A stretch of 43,598 bases of DNA from an uncultured beta proteobacterium (lineage in GTDB: Bacteria > Pseudomonadota > Gammaproteobacteria > Burkholderiales > Rhodocyclaceae). A program made the translations under genes and the position numbers. Where the stretch lies: assembly GCA_903848955.1 (NCBI GenBank), contig CAINHS010000057.1, positions 1 through 43,598 on the forward strand, given 5' to 3'. The notes under the pieces were generated by a model, which did not search any database, had not been told where the DNA came from, and was given only the letters and a program-made list of their open reading frames with translations. This document shows positions 28,932-37,246 of this stretch, in pieces (the stretch's first letter is position 1; each line of letters begins with the position of its first letter).

Positions 28932-30401
28932 TCATGAATTTGCCATTTCGATCAATCGCCCCGGCACGCCGCCGATGGATCCGGCGCCCATGGTGATGAC
29001 TACGTCACCGTCGCGGACCGCGGCCAGGATGGCCGCCGGCATCGCCGCAATGTCTTCCACAAAAACCGGCTCGACGTTTCCGGTGCCTTGCATGCCTGGA
29101 ATGGCGCTTTGCGCGCCGGTGCCTTGCATGCCGGGACTAGCGCTTTGCGCGCCGGCAACGCGCAAGGCGCGCAGCAGGGCGCGACTGTCGGCGGCGATGA
29201 TCGGCGCCTCGCCGGCGGCATACACCTCGCCAAGCAGCAAGGCATCGATGCCGCCCAACACTTTGATGAAGTCCTCGAAACAGTCTCGTGTGCGGGTGTA
29301 GCGGTGCGGCTGGAAAGCCAGCACCAGGCGGCGGCCGGGGAAGGCGCCGCGCGCTGCGGCCAGCGTTGCCGCCATTTCCGCCGGATGATGGCCGTAGTCG
29401 TCGACCAGAGTGAAGCTGCCGCCAGCCGGGCAGACGATCTCGCCATAGCGCTGGAAGCGTCGACCGACGCCGCGAAATTCAGCCAGAGCCTTGATGATGG
29501 CGGCATCACCGATGCCTACTTCCGTCGCCACCGCAATCGCTGCCAGCGCGTTGAGCACGTTGTGCCGGCCCGGCAGGTTAAGCGTGATGGGCAGGCGGCT
29601 GATGCTGCCATTGGTCCGCACGCAGGTAAAGCGCATGGTGCCGCCGTCGGCCACCACCTCTTCGGCGCGGAAGTTGGCCTCGGTATCGATGCCGTAGGTG
29701 ACGATCTGCTTCGCCACGCGGGGAATGATCTCCCGCACGTTGCGGTCGTCGCCGCAGACCACGGCAACGCCATAGAAGGGCAGGCGGTGGAGGAAATCGA
29801 CAAAGGCCTGCTTCAGCCGGCCGAAATCATGGCCATAGGTTTCCATGTGATCGGCATCGATGTTGGTGACTACCGACAGCACCGGTGACAGGAACAGGAA
29901 GGAGGCATCCGACTCATCGGCCTCGGCCACCAGGAATTCGCCGGCGCCCAGTTTGGCGTTGGCTCCGGCGGAATTCAGGCGGCCGCCGATGACGAAGGTG
30001 GGGTCGAGTCCGCCTTCGGCCAGGCAACTGGCCACCAGGCTGGTGGTGGTGGTCTTGCCATGGGTGCCGGCAATCGCGATGCCCTGCTTGATGCGCATCA
30101 GTTCGGCCAGCATCTGCGCCCGCGGCACGACCGGCACGTGCCGCAGTCGCGCCATCATGACTTCCGGGTTGTCGTCACGCACCGCCGTCGATACCACCAC
30201 GGCATCGGCCGTTGCGGCGTTCTGCGCGCTGTGGCCGATCGCGATGCTTATGCCCTGCGCCGCCAGACGCCGCGTCGCGGCACTTTCGGCGAGATCGGAA
30301 CCGCTGACCGCATAGCCCTGATTCGCCAGTACCTCGGCGATGCCCGACATGCCGGAACCGCCGATGCCGACGAAATGGATGCGTTTGACTTTGTGTTTCA
30401 T
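28932..30401 (-). CDS. murC: UDP-N-acetylmuramate--L-alanine ligase MurC
   Basis: A 489-residue Mur ligase adding L-Ala to UDP-MurNAc. [15 protein letters not shown] (about 11-25) is the UDP-binding loop, GTHGKTTTT (112-120) the ATP P-loop and DDYGHHPAE the third-domain signature. In the C-terminal domain residues 417-440 are two 12-residue repeats ([12 protein letters not shown] and [12 protein letters not shown]) encoded by a 36-bp tandem repeat; the family has no such segment, so it is an in-frame insertion in a surface region before [11 protein letters not shown]. The ATG at 30401 is preceded by a poor ribosome site. Confidence 0.97.
   Translation of the reverse strand: MKHKVKRIHFVGIGGSGMSGIAEVLANQGYAVSGSDLAESAATRRLAAQGISIAIGHSAQNAATADAVVVSTAVRDDNPEVMMARLRHVPVVPRAQMLAELMRIKQGIAIAGTHGKTTTTSLVASCLAEGGLDPTFVIGGRLNSAGANAKLGAGEFLVAEADESDASFLFLSPVLSVVTNIDADHMETYGHDFGRLKQAFVDFLHRLPFYGVAVVCGDDRNVREIIPRVAKQIVTYGIDTEANFRAEEVVADGGTMRFTCVRTNGSISRLPITLNLPGRHNVLNALAAIAVATEVGIGDAAIIKALAEFRGVGRRFQRYGEIVCPAGGSFTLVDDYGHHPAEMAATLAAARGAFPGRRLVLAFQPHRYTRTRDCFEDFIKVLGGIDALLLGEVYAAGEAPIIAADSRALLRALRVAGAQSASPGMQGTGAQSAIPGMQGTGNVEPVFVEDIAAMPAAILAAVRDGDVVITMGAGSIGGVPGRLIEMANS
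29082..29153 (-). repeat. 36-bp tandem repeat (two units) inside murC
   Basis: Units 29082-29117 and 29118-29153 agree at 33 of 36 positions. Each contains the small inverted repeat GGCGC-TTTGC-GCGCC and a GCATGC palindrome. The unit length is a multiple of three, so MurC stays in frame and gains 24 residues. Confidence 0.9.
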
Positions 30402-30419
30402 GCTGAATAATCCTTTTTA

Positions 30420-30487
30420 ACCACGGCGAACACGGCGAAGTGCAAGCGCGTCAAGGCCTTTGCGCCGTGCCGCCGTGTCGCCGTGGT
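30420..30487. repeat. Intergenic inverted repeat, CGGCGAACA variant, copy 3
   Basis: The left arm ACCACGGCGAACACGGCGA (30420-30438) is mirrored by 30463-30487 (GCCGTG-CCGCCGTGTCGCCGTGGT) with a short loop. It has the same architecture as the CAGAG copies, with short units repeated within each arm, but a different unit sequence. It lies between murG and murC. Confidence 0.8.
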
Positions 30488-30502
30488 GAAATGTCTTCAT
30501 CA

Positions 30503-31558
30503 TCACTGCGCCAGCTCCGCGCAGACCTGCGCCACGGTAGCTGTAGCTTCCGGCCGCGCCAGGGCGCGCGCTTTTTCCGCCATCTGGGTCAGTTGCTGGC
30601 GCGACAGAGTCCTGATCTCGGCCAGTCTTTCCGGCGTCAGCTGATCCTGCGGCAGCAGAATTGCCGCGCCGACATGGCTGAGGAAGCGCGCGTTGGATGT
30701 CTGGTGGTCGTCCACCGCATGCGGGAAAGGCACCAGCAGGCTGGCGACGCCGGCTGCGGCGAGTTCGGCCACGGTCAGCGCACCGGCACGACAGATCACC
30801 AGATCGGCCCACTCGTAAGCCCCGGCCATGTCATTGATGAAGGCCACGCAATCGGCCTTGACCCCCGCCGAGAGGTAGAGATTCTTCAACATAGGCAGAT
30901 GCTTCTCGCCGGCCTGATGCACCACCGCCGGCCGTTCGCTTTCAGGAATCAGGGCGAGGGCTTGCGGCACCACCTGGTTCAAGGCCTGCGCGCCCAGGCT
31001 GCCGCCGACGACCAGCACGCGCAGCGGACCGTCGTGCCCGCCATAGCGAACAGCCGGCGGCGGCAGTGCGGCGATTTCCGGACGCACCGGATTGCCGGCC
31101 CAGGCCCCTTTCTTCAGCGCCCCGGGGAAGCCCGTCAGTATTCGGTCGGCAACTACGGCCAGGACGCGGTTGGCGAGTCCTGCCACCGAATTCTGCTCAT
31201 GCAGTACCAGCGGGATGTTTCTCAGCGAGGCCATCATGCCGCCCGGAAAGCTGATGTAGCCGCCCATGCCCAGCACCACGTCGGGCCGGATGCGTTTCAG
31301 CTGCGTCCATGCCTGGCTGAAGCCCCGCAGCAGGTTGAAGGGCAGCAGCAGTTTGCGCAGCAGTCCCTTGCCGCGCAGTGCGGAGAAATGTACCCAGGCC
31401 ATTTCGTAGCCGCGCCCGGCGGTCAGCTTCGCTTCCATGCCGTCGGGGTTGCCCATCCAGGCGATGTTCCAGCCCTCGGCCTGAAGTTGTTCGGCGACAG
31501 CAAGCCCCGGCATGATGTGCCCGCCCGTACCGCCGGCCATGATCAGCAGGGTTTTCAT
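30503..31558 (-). CDS. murG: UDP-GlcNAc:lipid I N-acetylglucosaminyltransferase MurG
   Basis: A 351-residue GT28 glycosyltransferase that converts lipid I to lipid II at the inner face of the membrane. The glycine-rich loop [13 protein letters not shown] (8-20), [34 protein letters not shown] and [15 protein letters not shown] are all present. Length is normal. Inverted repeats lie on both sides, separating it from ftsW and murC instead of the usual overlaps. Confidence 0.97.
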   Translation of the reverse strand: MKTLLIMAGGTGGHIMPGLAVAEQLQAEGWNIAWMGNPDGMEAKLTAGRGYEMAWVHFSALRGKGLLRKLLLPFNLLRGFSQAWTQLKRIRPDVVLGMGGYISFPGGMMASLRNIPLVLHEQNSVAGLANRVLAVVADRILTGFPGALKKGAWAGNPVRPEIAALPPPAVRYGGHDGPLRVLVVGGSLGAQALNQVVPQALALIPESERPAVVHQAGEKHLPMLKNLYLSAGVKADCVAFINDMAGAYEWADLVICRAGALTVAELAAAGVASLLVPFPHAVDDHQTSNARFLSHVGAAILLPQDQLTPERLAEIRTLSRQQLTQMAEKARALARPEATATVAQVCAELAQ

Positions 31559-31572
31559 GCCGAAAATCTTTC

Positions 31573-31665
31573 ACCGCAGAGGCGCAGAGGCGCAGAGAAA
31601 AGCAAGGTCACAAGAGTGTCTTTGTCTTTCTCTGCGTTACCTCTGCGCCTCTGCGCCTCTGCGGT
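31573..31665. repeat. Intergenic inverted repeat of CGCAGAGG units, copy 4
   Basis: Perfect 25-bp arms (31573-31597 and 31641-31665), each ACC plus three CGCAGAG-type units, around a 43-base loop that itself contains another CTCTGCG. It lies between ftsW and murG and would fold as a very stable hairpin in the dcw transcript. Confidence 0.9.
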
Positions 31666-31676
31666 CAGGTTTTGTC

Positions 31677-31827
31677 TCATACCTGCTGCCCCCGCATCAA
31701 TTGCCGGTTTTGGTTTCGGCCGCTCGCCAAGGCTCGCTTAACCTTCGCTACGCTCACGTTAGCCTGCGCCGAAATCGACAATTGATGAGAGTTCATACCT
31801 GCTGACCTCTCATCAATTGTCGATTTT
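31677..31827. repeat. Duplicated and inverted 3' end of ftsW
   Basis: The last 35 bases around the ftsW stop (31793-31827) recur downstream at 31677-31711 with 30 of 35 identical. Translated on the minus strand both copies read [10 protein letters not shown]-stop; all five differences are synonymous. A third copy, inverted, lies between them: 31772-31791 pairs perfectly over 20 bp with 31807-31826, enclosing the working stop codon in a 15-base loop. The spacer 31712-31770 also contains TTCGCTACGCTCACG-type sequence with partial inverted symmetry. Confidence 0.85.
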
Positions 31828-32956
31828 CCCAGTCAACGCGCAGGAGAATCCCCAACGCCAGGCAGTTCGCCAGGATGCCGGAGCCGCCGAAGCTCATCAG
31901 GGGCAGGGTCAGGCCCTTGGTCGGCAGCAGGCCCATGTTGACGCCCATGTTGATGAAGCCCTGTACGCCGAGCCAGATGCCGATGCCTTGGGCGACGAGA
32001 CCGGAATGGACGCGGCCGAGCACCAGCGCCTGGCGGCCGATGGCGAAGGAACGCTGCACCAGCAGGGCAAACAGCCCGACCACGACGCAGACACCGACAA
32101 AGCCCAGTTCCTCGGCGATGACCGCCAGCAGGAAATCGGTATGCGCTTCGGGCAGGTAGAACAGCTTCTCGACGCTGGCGCCGAGGCCGACGCCGAACCA
32201 CTCGCCGCGGCCGAAGGCGATCAGGGCGTGCGACAGCTGGTAACCCTTGCCGAAAGCATCCTGCCAGGGGTCCATGAAGCCGAAGATGCGTTCGCGCCGG
32301 TAGGGCGAAACCCAGATCATGATGACGAAGCTGATCGCCAGCACGATGACCAGAACGCCGAATACCCGCACGTTGATGCCGCCCAGAAACAGGATGCCGG
32401 TGGCGATGCAGAGGATGACCACCAGCGCACCGAAGTCGGGCTCCCTCAGCAGCAGGGCTCCGACCAGCACCATGACCAGCGCCATCGGCCCGAAGCCGCG
32501 CAGGAAACTGCCCATGTCATCCAGCTTGCGCGTGGTGTAGTCGGCGGCATAGAGCACGACGAAGAGCTTCATCAGTTCCGAGGGCTGCAGGTTGATCGGG
32601 CCGAGGCCGATCCAGCGCTGGGCGCCGTTCGCGGCGCGGCCGACATGGGGAACCAGCACCAGCAGCAGCAGGGCGACTCCGCCGAGGAACAGCCAGGGCG
32701 CCGCCTGCTGCCACAGCCGCAGCGGAATCTGGAAAGCCATTACGCCGGCCACCAGTCCGACAGTCAGAAAGACGGCGTGGCGGAACAGGAAATAGGCCGG
32801 TTGCCCTCCGGTGAAGCGGCTGCCCTCGGCCGTGGCGATCGATGACGAATACACCATCACCAGTCCCATCAGCAGCAGGCCAAGGGCGGGCCACAGCAGG
32901 AGTCCGTCGAGTTCGGCGGGTGCCTGCTGCGCCGGTGCGGTGTAGTTCCGGCTCAT
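31793..32956 (-). CDS. ftsW: lipid II polymerase/division protein FtsW (SEDS)
   Basis: A 387-residue SEDS glycosyltransferase with about ten membrane helices, polymerising septal peptidoglycan with Fts[67 protein letters not shown] and [25 protein letters not shown] are the family motifs. The last codons use AAT, CGA and AGA, unusual in this GC-rich gene, and a synonymous GC-rich copy of the same end lies downstream. The ATG overlaps the murD stop (ATGA). Confidence 0.97.
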   Translation of the reverse strand: MSRNYTAPAQQAPAELDGLLLWPALGLLLMGLVMVYSSSIATAEGSRFTGGQPAYFLFRHAVFLTVGLVAGVMAFQIPLRLWQQAAPWLFLGGVALLLLVLVPHVGRAANGAQRWIGLGPINLQPSELMKLFVVLYAADYTTRKLDDMGSFLRGFGPMALVMVLVGALLLREPDFGALVVILCIATGILFLGGINVRVFGVLVIVLAISFVIMIWVSPYRRERIFGFMDPWQDAFGKGYQLSHALIAFGRGEWFGVGLGASVEKLFYLPEAHTDFLLAVIAEELGFVGVCVVVGLFALLVQRSFAIGRQALVLGRVHSGLVAQGIGIWLGVQGFINMGVNMGLLPTKGLTLPLMSFGGSGILANCLALGILLRVDWENRQLMRGQQV

Positions 32957-34449
32957 GAACGGTCCGCCAGCGCCTGCACCGCGGCGACAAATACCTGCGC
33001 CCGGTGCTCGTAGTTGCGGAACATGTCAAAGCTGGCGCACGCCGGCGAAAGCAGCACGGCATCACCCGGCCGGGCCAGCGCACGGGCACGGCGCACCGCG
33101 TCCCCCATGTCGGTGGCGTTCTCGATCGCCACGCCGGGTGCGGCACCCAGGGCTTTCTCGATCAGCGGCCCGTCGCGGCCGATAAGCACCGCGGCGCGGG
33201 CATGGCGCGACACCGCGTTCCTGAGCGGCGAAAAATCCTGCCCTTTTCCATCGCCGCCGGCAATCAGGACGATTTTTGGATCGTCCTGATTGCCGGTGGC
33301 GGCCAGAGTGCCATCCCTCCCGACCTCCCTTCCCGGGGAAGGGAGGTGACTATTCCGGGCGGCCAGTTGGCCGCCAATTCCCATTAACGCCGCGACCGTG
33401 GCGCCGACATTGGTGCCCTTCGAATCGTCATACCAGGTAACGCCATCGAGGTCTGCGATCTTCTCGACCCGATGCGGCAGGCCGCGGAAACTGCGCAGGG
33501 CCGGCAGCAATGCGGTGACATCGAAGCCGAGCGTGACGCACAGGGCCAGCGCCGCCATGGCGTTGGCGGCATTGTGCAGGCCGGCCAGCGGCAGCGCCGA
33601 TACCGGCAGCAGAAAGCGCTCGCCCTGCACCAGCCAGGCTTCGCCGCGGTTCGGGCGCAGGCCGAAGTCATCGTTGGCGGCGGGTGCGTCGAGGCCGAAA
33701 GTGATGATGCGGCAGTCAGCCAGCGCCATCCGGCGTACCCGGGGATCGGCGCGGTTCAACACTTGCACGCAGGGTGCGGCTGCCGTGTGCTGGAAGACTC
33801 TGGCCTTGGCGGACGCGTATTCGTCGAGATCGATGTAGCGGTCGAGGTGATCGTCGGAGATGTTGAGCACCGTCGCCGCGTGAGGGTTGAGCGTCTCGGT
33901 GGTCTCCAGTTGGAAACTGGAAAGCTCGAGCACCCAGACCTGCGGCAGGGCGTCTGCATCGAGCGCATCCATCAGGGCGGTCAGCGCCGCGGGCGAAATA
34001 TTGCCGGCGACGCCGACCGTCTTGCCGGTGGCGCGCAGCAGGTGTCCGGCCCGTGCGGTGGTGGTGGTCTTGCCGTTGGTGCCGGTGATCGCCAGCACCG
34101 GTGGCGGCGCCGCGCCGTCGCTGCACAGGCCGCGCAGACCCCGGGCGAACAACTCGATCTCGCCGACCACCGGGATGCCGGCGGCGCGCGCATGGATCAC
34201 CACCATCAGCCCGCCCGAAAGGCCTGGCGACAGCACCAGCAGATCGATGTCCGCGAGCAGCTTCTTGTCGAATTCGCCGGCGACGAATTCGGCGCCGGGA
34301 ACCCGCCGCCGCAATTCGCCCAGATAGGGCGGCGCCGTTCGCGTATCCGCCACCCGCAGCCGCGCCCCCTGCCGCGCGCACCAGCGCGCGGCAGCCAGGC
34401 CGGATTCGCCGAGGCCGAGAACCAGGACGTGTTTGTCGTTCAGCTCCAT
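32953..34449 (-). CDS. murD: UDP-N-acetylmuramoylalanine--D-glutamate ligase MurD
   Basis: A 498-residue Mur ligase adding D-Glu, longer than the usual ~440-460. [14 protein letters not shown] (about 9-22) and the P-loop GTNGKTTTT (123-131) are intact, as are [31 protein letters not shown] and [14 protein letters not shown]. The extra length is explained by about 33 residues between [14 protein letters not shown] and [12 protein letters not shown], encoded by a palindromic element flanked by a direct repeat (residues 362-384) and a 17-bp inverted repeat. The insertion sits between the conserved Lys/Asn loop and the C-terminal domain, probably on the surface. Confidence 0.96.
   Translation of the reverse strand: MELNDKHVLVLGLGESGLAAARWCARQGARLRVADTRTAPPYLGELRRRVPGAEFVAGEFDKKLLADIDLLVLSPGLSGGLMVVIHARAAGIPVVGEIELFARGLRGLCSDGAAPPPVLAITGTNGKTTTTARAGHLLRATGKTVGVAGNISPAALTALMDALDADALPQVWVLELSSFQLETTETLNPHAATVLNISDDHLDRYIDLDEYASAKARVFQHTAAAPCVQVLNRADPRVRRMALADCRIITFGLDAPAANDDFGLRPNRGEAWLVQGERFLLPVSALPLAGLHNAANAMAALALCVTLGFDVTALLPALRSFRGLPHRVEKIADLDGVTWYDDSKGTNVGATVAALMGIGGQLAARNSHLPSPGREVGRDGTLAATGNQDDPKIVLIAGGDGKGQDFSPLRNAVSRHARAAVLIGRDGPLIEKALGAAPGVAIENATDMGDAVRRARALARPGDAVLLSPACASFDMFRNYEHRAQVFVAAVQALADRS
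33257..33296. repeat. Perfect 17-bp inverted repeat inside murD
   Basis: CCGGCAATCAGGACGAT (33257-33273) pairs perfectly with 33280-33296 around a 6-base loop. The left arm encodes the conserved IVLIAGG segment of MurD; the right arm is an inverted copy of it, translated as GNQDD upstream of that segment. Confidence 0.9.
33298..33366 (+). repeat. Gene-embedded palindromic element in murD with 9-bp flanking direct repeat
   Basis: On the plus strand (antisense to murD) CCATCCCTCCCG is followed by a palindrome with perfect 12-bp arms (33323-33334 and 33336-33347, one-base centre) and then GTGACTATTCC, the same end as in mtnA. The 51-bp element (33307-33357) is flanked by direct repeats GGCGGCCAG at 33298-33306 and 33358-33366, looking like a target-site duplication. 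Element plus one repeat is 60 bases, 20 codons, so the frame is kept. Confidence 0.8.
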
Positions 34450-34460
34450 GGCAAATTTTC

Positions 34461-34568
34461 ACCGCAGAGGCGCAGAGGCGCAGAGAATGGCTGCGCAGAG
34501 GAAAGTACCCCTGGGCAGATGCCTTTGCCGTCCTCTGCGCCAGCTCTGCGCCTCCGCGCCTCCGCGGT
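34461..34568. repeat. Intergenic inverted repeat of CGCAGAGG units, copy 5
   Basis: Left arm 34461-34485 is the same 25-bp sequence as in copies 4 and 6; right arm 34544-34568 mirrors it with two mismatches (CTCCGC for CTCTGC). It lies between mraY and murD. Confidence 0.88.
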
Positions 34569-34582
34569 AAATGCTTTTCCGT

Positions 34583-35752
34583 TCATCGTATCTTCAATGT
34601 CGACAGGCCGAACAGCACCAGCAGGATGGTGATGATCCAGAACCTCACCACGACCTGCGTTTCCTTCCAGCCGGTCTGCTCGAAGTGGTGGTGCAGCGGC
34701 GCCATGCGCAGGATGCGGCGGCCTTCGCCGTAGCGCTTCTTGGTGTATTTGAACCAGCCGACCTGCAGCATCACCGACAGGGTTTCGGCGACGAACACGC
34801 CGCCCATGATGAACAGCACGATTTCCTGGCGCGCCACCACGGCTACCGCACCCAGCGCCGCGCCCAGCGCCAGCGCACCGACATCACCCATGAACACTTC
34901 GGCGGGGTAGGCGTTGAACCAGAGGAAGCCGAGGCCGGCGCCGGCCAGCGCGCCGCAGAATACCGTCAGTTCGCCGGCGCCGGGAATGTAGGGCAGCAGC
35001 AGGTATTTCGAGAACACCGAGTTGCCGGCGACATAGGTGAAGATGCCCAGCGCGGCGCCGACCAGCACCGTCGGCATGATCGCCAGGCCGTCGAGTCCGT
35101 CGGTCAGGTTCACTGCATTGCTGCTGCCGACGATCACCAGGTAGGTCAGCAGGATGAAGCCGAACATGCCCAGCGGGTAGCTGACGCTCTTGAAGAAAGG
35201 CACGATCAGGGCGGTTTGCTGCGGCAGTTCCAGGGTGAAGCCGGAGGAAACCCACTGCAGGAACAGGCCGACCACCTTTTCGTTGTTGGGTGCCGAAATG
35301 GAAAATGCCAGGTAGATGGCGGCGACGAGGCCCACGACCGACTGCCAGAAGAACTTGGACCGGGCAGACAGGCCGTCGGGGTTGCGGTACACCACCTTGC
35401 GCCAGTCGTCCACCCAGCCCACTGCGCCGTAGCCGAAGGTGACGATCAGCACGATCCAGATGAAGCGGTTGGACAGGTCCGCCCACAGCAGCGTCGATAC
35501 GCCGAGCGAGATCAGAATCAGCGCGCCGCCCATGGTCGGCGTGCCGGCCTTGACCAGATGCGTCTGCGGCCCGTCGCTGCGTACCGACTGGCCGATCTTC
35601 TTGGCCGCCAGCCAGCGGATCACCGCCGGTCCGAAGACGAAGGAAATCGTCAGTGCGGTCATCGTCGCCAGCACTGCGCGCAAGGTGATGTAGCCGAATA
35701 CGTTGAAGCCGCGCAAATCCCTGGCGAGCCACTGGGCGAGTTCAAGCAACAT
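34583..35752 (-). CDS. mraY: phospho-N-acetylmuramoyl-pentapeptide transferase MraY
   Basis: A 389-residue polytopic enzyme that links UDP-MurNAc-pentapeptide to undecaprenyl phosphate, giving lipid I. About ten helices, the cytoplasmic Mg-binding Asp motifs ([24 protein letters not shown]) and the His-rich APLHHHFE loop near 340 are visible. The ATG at 35752 gives the normal MLLELAQW N-terminus; a TTG two codons upstream is in frame. Inverted repeats separate it from murF and murD. Confidence 0.97.
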   Translation of the reverse strand: MLLELAQWLARDLRGFNVFGYITLRAVLATMTALTISFVFGPAVIRWLAAKKIGQSVRSDGPQTHLVKAGTPTMGGALILISLGVSTLLWADLSNRFIWIVLIVTFGYGAVGWVDDWRKVVYRNPDGLSARSKFFWQSVVGLVAAIYLAFSISAPNNEKVVGLFLQWVSSGFTLELPQQTALIVPFFKSVSYPLGMFGFILLTYLVIVGSSNAVNLTDGLDGLAIMPTVLVGAALGIFTYVAGNSVFSKYLLLPYIPGAGELTVFCGALAGAGLGFLWFNAYPAEVFMGDVGALALGAALGAVAVVARQEIVLFIMGGVFVAETLSVMLQVGWFKYTKKRYGEGRRILRMAPLHHHFEQTGWKETQVVVRFWIITILLVLFGLSTLKIR

Positions 35753-35766
35753 GGACAAAACCTTTC

Positions 35767-35871
35767 ACCGCAGAGGCGCAGAGGCGCAGAGAAAGACCAC
35801 GCAGAGAAAGACAACGGCAATCTGTCCTTGCTTTCCTCTGCGCTTCCTCTGCGCCTCTGCGCCTCTGCGGT
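35767..35871. repeat. Intergenic inverted repeat of CGCAGAGG units, copy 6
   Basis: Perfect 25-bp arms (35767-35791 and 35847-35871), the same arm sequence as copy 4 and preceded by TTTC in both. It fills the gap between murF and mraY. Confidence 0.9.
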
Positions 35872-35887
35872 AGTCTTTTCATCGTAA

Positions 35888-37246
35888 TCATTCGATCTCC
35901 ACAATCGCATCAACGACACGTTCCATGCGCATGAAGCGCGAGCCTTTGACCAACACGGTGGTCTGCGGCGCCAGTTCGCTTGACAGCGTTTTGACCAGAT
36001 CGTCGAGTTGCGCGAAGTGCCGGCCGCCTTCGCCGAAGTTGGCCGCCGCCGCCGCCGACATTTCGCCCAGACAGAACAGGCGGTCGATGCCGTGGCTCTT
36101 GGCGTAGCCGCCGATCTCGTCATGGAACTGGCCGGCGGCCGCGCCGGCCTCACCCATGTCGCCCATGACGAAGAAGCGTTTGCCGGGCACCGAAGCCAGC
36201 ACGTCGATGGCGGCGCGCATGGAGTCGGGGTTGGCGTTGTAGCTGTCATCGATCACCAGCGAGCCGCCGCGGCCGCTGCGCCGCTGCAGGCGACCCTTGA
36301 CTCCGGTGAAACTCTCCAGACCCTGTTTCACTGCCGCCGGCGCTGCGCCCGCCGCCAGTGTCGCAGCGGCGGCGGCGCAGGCGTTGCGGGCGTTGTGACT
36401 CCCCGGCACGACAAGCGCCACATCGATGGCGCCCCAGGGCGTGGCCAGGTGCAGTTCGCCGCCCAGGCCGTGGCTGGTGAAGCGGCCTTGCACTTCGGCA
36501 GGCCGGTCGAGAGCGAAACCCAGCTGCGGGCGCTCCCGCGAAAGTTCGCGCCAGACGCCGGCCTGCGCATCGTCGGCATTGAATACGGCGACGCCGTCGG
36601 CCGCCAGGCCGGCGAATATTTCACCCTTGGCCAGCGCCACATCCTGCACCGAGCCGAGGCCTGCCAGGTGGGCGCGCTGGGCGTTGTTCACCACGGCTAC
36701 GGTGGGCTTGGCCAGGCGCGTCAGGTAGTCGATCTCGCCGGCGTGGTTCATTCCCATCTCGATCACCGCAGCGCGATGCGATTCGCGCAATTTGAGCAGG
36801 GTCAGCGGCAGACCGATGTCATTATTCAGGTTGCCGGCGGTTGCCAGCACTGAATCGGCATTGCCGGACTGCGTACGCAGGATCGCCGCGCACATTTCCT
36901 TGACCGTGGTCTTGCCGTTGCTGCCGGTGATGCCGATCAGCGGCAGCGCAAAGCGCGCACGCCACTGCGCCGCCAGTGCGCCGAGGGCGAGGCGGGTGTC
37001 GCTGACGCCGATCAGGGGCAGTGCAGGATGGGCGGCGGCGAATTCCTGATTCACCAGAGCCCCCGCCGCACCGCGCGCCAGGACGTCGCCGACATAGGCG
37101 TGGCCATCGAAGTTGTCGCCCTTCAGCGCGACGAACAGTTCGCCCGGCACGATGCTGCGCGAATCGGTGCTGACGCCGCTGAAGCGGACATCGGTGCCGT
37201 GCGCAGCGGCAGCAATGGCGCGGGCGGCCTCATGAAGAGTCATCAT
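35888..37246 (-). CDS. murF: UDP-MurNAc-tripeptide:D-Ala-D-Ala ligase MurF
   Basis: A 452-residue Mur ligase that adds D-Ala-D-Ala. GITGSNGKTTVKEM is the ATP loop, with GNLNNDIGLPLTLL, EMGMNHAGEI and IDDSYNANPDSMRAAI as MurF-type motifs; DMGEAG and LVKGSRFMRME close the C-terminal domain. Its ATG overlaps the murE stop (ATGA); a second ATG follows directly. Length is normal and no insertion is seen. Confidence 0.97.
   Translation of the reverse strand: MMTLHEAARAIAAAAHGTDVRFSGVSTDSRSIVPGELFVALKGDNFDGHAYVGDVLARGAAGALVNQEFAAAHPALPLIGVSDTRLALGALAAQWRARFALPLIGITGSNGKTTVKEMCAAILRTQSGNADSVLATAGNLNNDIGLPLTLLKLRESHRAAVIEMGMNHAGEIDYLTRLAKPTVAVVNNAQRAHLAGLGSVQDVALAKGEIFAGLAADGVAVFNADDAQAGVWRELSRERPQLGFALDRPAEVQGRFTSHGLGGELHLATPWGAIDVALVVPGSHNARNACAAAAATLAAGAAPAAVKQGLESFTGVKGRLQRRSGRGGSLVIDDSYNANPDSMRAAIDVLASVPGKRFFVMGDMGEAGAAAGQFHDEIGGYAKSHGIDRLFCLGEMSAAAAANFGEGGRHFAQLDDLVKTLSSELAPQTTVLVKGSRFMRMERVVDAIVEIE

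Noticed and set aside
31712-31770. Attachment site of an integrated plasmid or prophage at ftsW
   Set aside because: The insert between the two ftsW ends is only about 80 bp with no integrase; a tiny element or duplication fits better.
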